64,000 bases of DNA, from assembly GCA_900312665.1 (NCBI GenBank), contig ONZQ02000002.1, positions 1,854,200 through 1,918,199 on the forward strand, given 5' to 3'. Below, in pieces: positions 57,016 to 64,000 of this stretch. The number at the start of each line of letters is the position of its first letter. Position 1 is the first letter of the stretch. The position numbers and the translations under genes are program-made. The notes beneath the pieces were generated by a model. That model was not told the origin of the DNA, searched no databases, and worked only from the letters and a program-made list of their open reading frames with translations. This DNA is from Cephalotrichum gorgonifer. Lineage: Eukaryota; Ascomycota; Sordariomycetes; Microascales; Microascaceae.

Positions 57016-58369
57016 ATGGATTTGGCCCAGACGCTACTCAAGATGGTGACGCGGGCGTTCTACGACACACGACAGATAATCGCTGTCGATGCAGTCATGA
57101 CACATTCATGGTAATTCCCGCCCCATCCCTTTGCGCCCGCCCGCCGCGGCAGCACTGCTCCTCCATAAGCCCCCAGTCGCTAACCTTGCCGGTGTGCGCA
57201 TTGCCAGCTTACGGGACGACGAGCTTGCTTACCTTGCGTCGCTCAACACTAAGGACCTCCACAAGCTTGTCGCAAAGCTAAAAGAAGAGCGACTGATGCA
57301 CCAGTTCAACCGGCCCGAGATGCGCGAGGGACAACTACGCCCAGTCACCCGAATATACTACTATATCGACTACAGGCAGGCGATCGACGCCATAAAGTGG
57401 AGGGTCTACAATATTACCAAGGATATCCAGGGTTCCACGGTACCCGCGAGTGAGAAGAAGGAGTACTTCTGCAACCGCTGTCAATCGGAGTGGACGCAGA
57501 TGGAGGTCCTGGACAGCTTCGGCCCGAACGGGTTCGTCTGTCATCGCTGCGAGGGCCCGCTCGTCCACGACCTGGATCGGAACTCGGCCGGCCACGAGCA
57601 GTCTACACGACTGAACAACCAGTTCAAGTTCGTGACGGACCTCCTGCAGCAGATCGACCAGGTGCACGTCCCGGATAATACTTTCGAAGTGGCGATGAGC
57701 AACGCGCGCCCCGTAGTGAGGGACGCGACCAACCCCGGTGTCAAATCGGTCCCCATAGATCCGGCTACGATGAGGCCAACGGCCGTCAAGGGTCTCACGA
57801 ACGTGGGGCCCAAGTCGATGGCCGTCAATATCTCGTCCGCCGATGGGCCCTCGGAGGCCGAGAAGGCTGCAGAGCTGGCGAGGAAGGAGAAGATTGCGGC
57901 GCAGAACGCCCTGCCTTCGTGGATGACCAACAGCACCATTACAGGGGAGTCCTACTCTGCCCGAGAGCTGGGCTCGACCGATCTTGGCAAGAAGGAAGAG
58001 CTCGACTTCAAGGACACCACGTTGACACAGCAGGCGGCCGGCGAGAGCAATCACAAGGACATAGATGACCTCTTTGCGAGACTAAAGGCCGAACAGGAGC
58101 AGAAGGAGCTCGAGGAGGAGGAGTACGGGACTGATGACGAGGAAGATGAGGATGACGAGGACAATTTCGAGGACGTGGTGCCAGTTACGGGGGTTAACTC
58201 CTCGGTGGGTACGCCGTCTGGCATGGGAGCCGGTGCTGGCCAGACTCCGGCAAGCGGCAATGGCGACGTAGATGGGGAGCGACCGGCGAAGAAGGTGAAG
58301 GTAGCGTCACCGGTGCCGCCCGAGGAGGAGGAGGAGAGCGACGAAGATGTCGAGTTTGAGGATGCATAG
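57016..58369 (+). CDS. TFA1: Transcription factor IIE large (alpha) subunit
   Basis: Two exons, 57016-57110 and 57208-58369, give 418 residues. The N-terminus MDLAQTLLKMVTRAFYDTRQ and the join at residue 32 into LRDDELAYLASLNTKDLHKL form the TFIIE winged-helix domain. A zinc ribbon follows with Cys120, Cys123, Cys143 and Cys146 (YFCNRCQSEW...FVCHRCEG). The C-terminal third is acidic (EEEEYGTDDEEDEDDEDNF and EEEEESDEDVEFEDA), as in other TFIIE-alpha proteins. TFIIE recruits TFIIH to the RNA polymerase II pre-initiation complex and stimulates CTD phosphorylation and promoter opening. The single intron has canonical borders and a GCTAAC branch point. Confidence 0.96.
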
Positions 58370-59029
58370 TTGATTGGCGCGAGGGGCGCAACTATCCGGG
58401 CCAAGCGCGCGGCACCAGCAACTGCCGGGGGAAAGGCATGGGCAAGGTGAGAGTTTCAAGTGGGGAGTATGGGAACAATATAGAGTATGCTCTTGGGTTA
58501 TTAGATGGCGCATTTCACGGTTACTAGTTTGGGTGGGTCGTTCTGTAAGTGGTTTCCGGGGCCGCTGGGTCCAGTAGCGAAAGTGAAAGCTAAAGTGGCA
58601 GGTAGCTTAATAGCTTGTGGTCATCCCGTACCCTCGGGCTGATTACATATACTAAGCTCATGATTGATAATATATGCTAGCATAGCACCTGCCACTTTTA
58701 AGGGGAGTGGGTGTTCTATGGGTTACTTGCCGGACATGATTAGTGAACGTCAAGCTACGGTCTTGGTGCTTCCCTGGGATAATGATACACCACGCTCACA
58801 CTCCTCCCTAGTTGCACTGCTTTACCACACCTCACACTTCCGCTTCCACTCCTACTTCACATCATTGGATATTGAGGCACACCCACTTGCACATGACACC
58901 CACTTGTTGCCTATTACTATGGATGCATCGCCATTCAGCATTGCTCGGTGGCCTTCACCTATTGCACCCCTCTTCTGCGCAAGTTCCCAAACATACATCC
59001 GTACACAGCTGGAATTATGAGATGTGTCA
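58370..59029. other. Intergenic region between TFA1 and POL4
   Basis: About 660 bases between plus-strand genes; no further gene or clear motif. Confidence 0.45.
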
Positions 59030-60950
59030 ATGAATGTCAATATGACATCCCATTTACAATTCCCGCCCATATACCTCTTACCGGTCCACCTCGAGGCCGA
59101 TAAGCTCCACTCGCTCGAAGAGCAGATACCCACCCTAACGTACGACCCGAGCGAGGCGGACGTTATTGTTGGTAACGTGCACAAGCCTGAACGAGCATTG
59201 TTTGAGCTTAGGCGACGGGACATTAGCTTTAGAGCACCGGAGTCGGACGAGCGCATTGATCGGACCTCGGGCGTCAAGAGGAGGAAGATCTCGGAGACGC
59301 GGTCGCGAGAGCAGAGTAGGGTCCTGAAAGTTGCCAAGCTCAAGTGGTTCACCGACTCGGTGGAGCAGGGGCATGTTCTCCCCTTAGACGATTACCTCGT
59401 CATCGAGGTAGAACAACGCGCGGAGGGGAATCACCCGCCGAGAACTGCACAGGGGCAGATCATCAGCATACCAGCCGCCCCCACGACCCCCGAACGTCCG
59501 ACCACCGGTCGTTACAGATACCGGCGGGGAGCCGGCACGTCGCCGAAGCTACCGCCGCTGCTGCGCCGGACGACTTCAGAGGAGGCCTCTATCCCTCCGG
59601 TCCCCGAGTTCCTGAGCACCCCGTACTCCTGCCAGCGCCCCACCCCTGTCGACCCTCCCAACTCATCGTTCGTCGACGAGCTGAAGAAGATTCGGAAGGC
59701 GAGGATCCTGGCCGGGGACGCAGTTGGGGTCAGGGCGTATTCCAGCTCCATCGCCTCCGTCGCGGCCTATCCCCATCTCCTCCGGAGTCAGCACGGTAAG
59801 TTGGACACGCACAGCTCCCCCCTCTCGCAAATAGCTCCCGTGCCTGGAAAAAGAGGGGTTACTGTAATTCGAGCTGGTATGCTAATGATACCCCGCGGGA
59901 AGAGGTCGCCGGTCTACCGGGATGCGGCCGCAAGATTGCAGAGCTATATAAGGAGTGGAAGGAGACGGGCAAGACCGAGGAGGCGGGTCAGATAGACCGT
60001 GACCCGCGGCTAGCTACCATTTCTCTCTTCTACGACATATGGGGCGTCGGCGACGTCACAGCCAGGGAGTTCTACAATAAAGGTTGGGATGCCACTCTCT
60101 CCCACTCGCCCCAACGGGAGCGAGTCTCCGTCATGGCGAAACAAAAGCTGACTCGAACCTCAAAGGTTGGAGGGACCTCGACGATGTGGTGGAGTACGGC
60201 TGGAGCCACCTCACCAGAGTGCAGCAGATAGGCGTAAAATACTACGACGACCTGAAGGTGAGAATCCCGAGGAAGGAGGTAGAGTATATCGCCGACACCA
60301 TCCTCGATCACGCGAGGAAGATCGACCCGGGATTCGAGATGGCTATTGTCGGGAGCTATCGCCGCGGGAGGCCGTCCAGCGGCGACGTGGATGTGATCAT
60401 CAGCCACCGCGACGAGGCTCTCACGCACTTCCTCGTCGGCAAGCTCGTGGTGATGCTGGAGGAGGGCGGATTCGTCACCCACACCCTCACGCTGAGTACC
60501 AAGAACAGCGAGCGGGAACAGGAGACGCTGCCGTGGAAGGGGGGTCAGTCGGCCTCGGGTGGTGGCTTCGACACACTTGACAAGGCCCTGCTAATGTGGC
60601 GGACGCCCGAGGGCCTCGGGCCCAACAGCGAGGTTACTTCCCCTGGGGGGGAACAGGCCCGACTGCATCGCCGTGTCGACATCATCGTCAGCCCGTGGAA
60701 GACGGTGGGGTGTGCCATTATCGGGTGGACGGGTGGTACGACGTTCGAGAGGGACCTCAGGAGATATTGCAAGGCGGAGAAGGGGTTCAAGTTTGATAGT
60801 AGCGGGATCCGTAACCGCGTCGACGGGTCCTGGGTGGACCTTGAGGAGGGCGCGCTTGGGAAGTCGCCTGATATGAACGTGTCGGAGAGGAGGGTCTTTG
60901 CTGGCCTCGGGCTGGAGTGGCGACCGCCAGAGGAGAGATGTACCGGGTAG
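59030..60950 (+). CDS. POL4: Family X DNA polymerase (Pol4/Pol mu-lambda type)
   Basis: Three exons, 59030-59795, 59903-60082 and 60166-60950, give 576 residues. The upstream GTG at 59024 is rejected in favour of the ATG at 59030. An N-terminal BRCT domain (about 10-125: PPIYLLPVHLEADKLHSLEE, KLKWFTDSVEQGHVLPLDDY) is followed by a Ser/Pro linker, the 8-kDa helix-hairpin-helix region (SSFVDELKKIRKARILAGD, VARLPGCGRKIAELYKEW across intron 1 as EVAGLPGCGRK) and the polymerase core. The catalytic aspartates are Asp389 and Asp391 in SSGDVDVIISH and Asp487 in RRVDIIVSPW. The GWTGGTTFERDLRRYC motif fits Pol4/Pol mu more than Pol beta. The role is gap filling in non-homologous end joining. Intron 1 (107 bases) has a GCTAAT branch point. 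Confidence 0.92.
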
Positions 60951-61346
60951 TGCACGGGACCTCAAGACGGCGGCGATACGCTCCCCCCTTGTCCTAGACG
61001 CAGCACGCGGCCAAAGCAAAAGGGGGTTACACCTTCATCCTGCCTGGCCTACACAGGAACGGGGTCATTTTAAAACCATTCAAATCATTCATTCTATATA
61101 TATCCAGCGTGATACGCGCGGTTCTTGTCTTTGCGCCAAAAAGCAAACGCCTAATATACAGCCGTCTCGGACGTCAAAACCCTGGTCTACCCTTCCGCTG
61201 AAATCCGTCCCAAGACCCCAATGCATACCCAATACCGTTCCCGTCCGAAAAAAAAAGACCAACAGCCAACCCAAGTGCCAATTCTAGCAAGTCAATAAAA
61301 CAGAAAGCATCTCACTACCGCATACACCGCTTCCAAAGCCGCTATC
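60951..61346. other. Convergent region between POL4 and ECM14
   Basis: About 400 bases between two stops with A-rich tracts near 61230-61310. No gene visible. Confidence 0.5.
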
Positions 61347-63082
61347 TCATCTTTTTAGTTCCCCCCACCCAGCCGGCTCTTCCTCTGACCTGCCTTCTTC
61401 ATTGGTACTATCCGCGGGATGGGACTTGGGCGAGTCAGAGGAGTCAGAGAGTCTCTCGATGCCATTGTTCCCCAGCAGGAAGTCCCCTAGATACCGGAAC
61501 GCATAGAAGATTTCCTCGCCCGTCGGGACGATTGACTCGCTGGGTAGTAAGAAGCCGTAGCTTCCGGTGTCCCTGAGGCGGATCTGGTAACTGTAACGGG
61601 CGTGCAGCTCGTGGTAGAACCAATCAATCACAGAGCCACCGCCAATCTCGATCTGAGAGGTAGCGGCCCTGCGCCCGGACGATACGGCGCTTTCGCAGGC
61701 AGAACGGATCGAGTAGGATTCCCCGCTCTGAAGTCGAATGGCCTTGGCCAAGCCGGCGGCAAGCTCCTCCAGATTCTCCAAATTCGGCGGCTCTTCCCGG
61801 CAAGAGAAGGAATAGGGGAAGAGGACTTGCTGGGAGTACGAGTGGAGGTCGATTAGCCCTACTATCCGCGTGTGGTTCAGTGCGGCTTTCTCTGCCCAGT
61901 CGGCGAGCTGCTGCGCTTCGGTGGCCTCGAAAGGCTCGCTCCCGCCGTAGAACTCCGAGCATGGGTCTCCAGCCTCGCCCCACTCGTAGCCAAAGGCCCG
62001 GTCCAGGTCAACTCCGCGACAGAAGCGGAAGGGCGTGGGCTGCCGTGTCTTGCGCCATAGTCGGTCAACCTGCCAGGTATACTCGAAGCCGTCGGGATTG
62101 AGGACCGGTAAGAATACGATATCGAAATGTTTGAGGAATTTGGTCACAATAGGGTCCTTTTGATTGTGAGTGATGAAGGACCAGGCAACGTAGTTGACGG
62201 TCGTCGTTGAAATCCACTCCCTGGCATGGATGCCGCCCGTGACGACGATGGTTTTCCTGGGGCGGTCGGGGGATCCTGGTGTCTCGGGCGACCCAACCCT
62301 TAGGCCAAGAATATCACGGCCTTCGTAGGACTTGCCGACACTGATCACATTGACAAACGAGGGAAACAGAGCCTCCACAAGACGCATCCACCGGACGATA
62401 ACCTATCTCCACTTAGTTAGCCGCTCGGGTTCACATAACTCTCCATAGACTACACGGGGGACGTGAAGGGGGGGTTTCGACAAACCGGCAGCGGTTGATA
62501 GTTCTCGAAGAAGACATTCTCGCCATACTCGAATAGTTGCGACCTTGACGGCGAGTACACCTCCCTCGAGACGTCCACATATCCCTCACTTAAGAACTTT
62601 GAAGGGTATGAGTTGTAGACGAGAGATGCCAAGTCCGGAATGAGGATGGAATAAGAATACTGCAGCGATTCGGGCAGAAGGCTAAGGAACGGGGCAATGT
62701 CGTCGCGATGCATTTGGATGTCGACGTATTCGTCCCCGTAGGACCATACGTCCTTGAACAGCCTGTCGACGGCGTCTGCGATGGCGGCTTCCTCGTGAGG
62801 CTCCGTAAGGTTAAATCGGACAACGATATCGTTCCCATATGCAGCCCAGATGTTGCGCCGGGCCGGCTGGGCGGGGACCGCGGACGCCGGCTTGCCGAAT
62901 ACTAATTCGACGACATAGTCGCGGAGTCGTTTCAGGGATGGGTTGGTGTCGGTAGAGCCATCGCGCAGGGCGGCGCTGGATTGTCGAGACGATCGTCGGG
63001 GATCTCGAGCGGAGGCCCAGAGTGGATCGGAGAGGACTGGAAGGGCGAGGAGGGATACCACGGCTATCCGTGGTAGCCACAT
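61347..63082 (-). CDS. ECM14: Ecm14-type M14 carboxypeptidase-like protein, probably catalytically inactive
   Basis: Two exons, 63082-62486 and 62402-61347, give 550 residues. The ATG at 63082 starts a clear signal peptide (MWLPRIAVVSLLALPVLSDP), so the protein is secreted or vacuolar. Residues about 60-190 resemble an M14 propeptide. The peptidase-like domain has zinc ligands His258 and Glu261 in GGIHAREWIS and His386 in LIDLHSYSQQ. The general-base glutamate found in active enzymes (in the FELRDTGRYGFLLP context) is replaced by Arg474 in YQIRLRDTGSYGFLLP. Loss of this glutamate is the hallmark of the Ecm14 group, described as inactive and linked to cell-wall biogenesis in yeast. A short acidic tail follows. 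Confidence 0.93.
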
Positions 63083-64000
63083 GCTGAAGGTTGGCTGGCG
63101 ACGTATTGGAACCGGGGGCTGGTGAGTGCTGGAATTGACTAGAGGTGAAGCTGGTGGTATGAGGTAATATTGAGTATAGTATATGAGATATTGAATGTGG
63201 GGTATGGGGGGTGAGCAAGTCTCCTCATCGCAAACAACGACAAACACGAGAAATGTCGTATGTTGGAGGCCTACAAGTCAGTCGTTGAAGGGTTGACGTC
63301 CGATTCGACGATTCGTCGCCCAACATGGAATCCCCAAAACTACTTGGTACTTGACTAACCCCACTCTTCGCCAGGGGATCTCCGCTTATGCACGTATGCG
63401 GTTAGCGGGAAAGGGGTTCCACTCTGGTGTCCTTGGGCTTGCCTAGGTAGCTGTACTTGGACCAGCACGCAGCAGGTACATACTTGTAGTAGTATGAGTA
63501 TGGATTACTGAACTGCAGCTCACGACGCCGCCTGAAGCCCATCACCAACACGTCCTTTCGACTGCCATACAATAATCAATACGGTTGGGTGGGTATCTCG
63601 AACGCTCCATCGGGGTGCACTAGCGCATGGCCCACGTCATGGGCAGTGCTTCTCAGTGAAAGCCATCTATTCTGCCTTCCCTGCCACCTTAGTCTATTAT
63701 AGCCCGCGCCCAGGTTCGAGACTCTTCGACCATAAGGAGAACGACATCCGCCCCGATGATCTGTTTGATGAAGGGGTCAATGTGGATCAAAATGGCCTTG
63801 TATGCCCAGGTTCTGGGGGAAAATCGTGTATGAGGCCGCCAATGCCCAAGTCTTCGTCTTGACGCGAGTAACTGAACACATGTAGCAATTTCCAATGGTG
63901 CTGTCATGCAACCGAACACCTTCTTCATGCAGGAATGTATCTGTCGCTACTATGATGAGGCATTAGATCGCCAAGATGAGGGCAAGGGTATCGAGACGCC
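63083..64000. other. ECM14 promoter and window edge
   Basis: About 900 bases without a supported gene. Short ORFs at 63656-63862 (plus) and 63689-63928 (minus) overlap and show no domain. A gene starting beyond the window cannot be excluded. Confidence 0.4.

Overview
This window is ordinary nuclear DNA from a filamentous ascomycete (Pezizomycotina, most likely a Sordariomycete). Short introns of about 50-190 bases with fungal donors (GTAAGT, GTACGT, GTATGT) and GCTAAC-like branch points interrupt almost every gene. Genes are spaced about one per 2.7 kb, and the proteins are fungal orthologues (Rtt103, Tlg2, Sec39, Gpc1, Ecm14, Pol4, fungal Cox7). No rRNA, convincing tRNA, CRISPR array, prophage or intact transposon was seen. 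I rebuilt 24 protein-coding genes by joining exons; every model keeps frame and ends at a stop. Exon coordinates are in each entry. All models come from reading the sequence and none has transcript support.

Left part (1-16 kb): fibrillarin (-), phosphoserine aminotransferase (-), ribosomal protein L17 (+), an F-box protein (+), a monoglyceride-lipase-like hydrolase (-) and a mitochondrial Mdl1-type ABC transporter (-). Several promoters carry recognisable motifs: two Gcn4/CPC1 heptamers before the serine gene, A4T4 (RRPE-like) elements before fibrillarin, and a Tbf1-like AACCCTAA plus CCAAT before L17.

Middle (16-42 kb): COX7 (+), clathrin light chain (-), RTT103 (+), the t-SNARE TLG2 (-), calmodulin (+), AP-1 gamma adaptin (+), SEC39 (-), a complex I twin-Cx9C subunit (+), a fungal protein of unknown function (+), a Tra2-like SR protein (-), the NatB catalytic subunit (-) and a second unknown protein (+). 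Four membrane-traffic genes (clathrin light chain, Tlg2, AP-1 gamma, Sec39) lie within 15 kb.

Right part (42-64 kb): a gene-poor 4.1-kb stretch with a degenerate 31-base tandem array and a strong hairpin, then CDH1 (+), GPC1 (-), SMC1 (+), TFIIE-alpha (+), the family X DNA polymerase POL4 (+) and the carboxypeptidase-like pseudoenzyme ECM14 (-).

I did not find a clear new multi-gene system. The most unusual items are small-scale: a 57-base intron in TLG2 that is in frame and stop-free, a SEC39 upstream ORF whose stop overlaps the main start (ATGA), coding first exons of 3-10 bases in four genes, the exact-period repeat array, and two conserved-looking proteins without known function.
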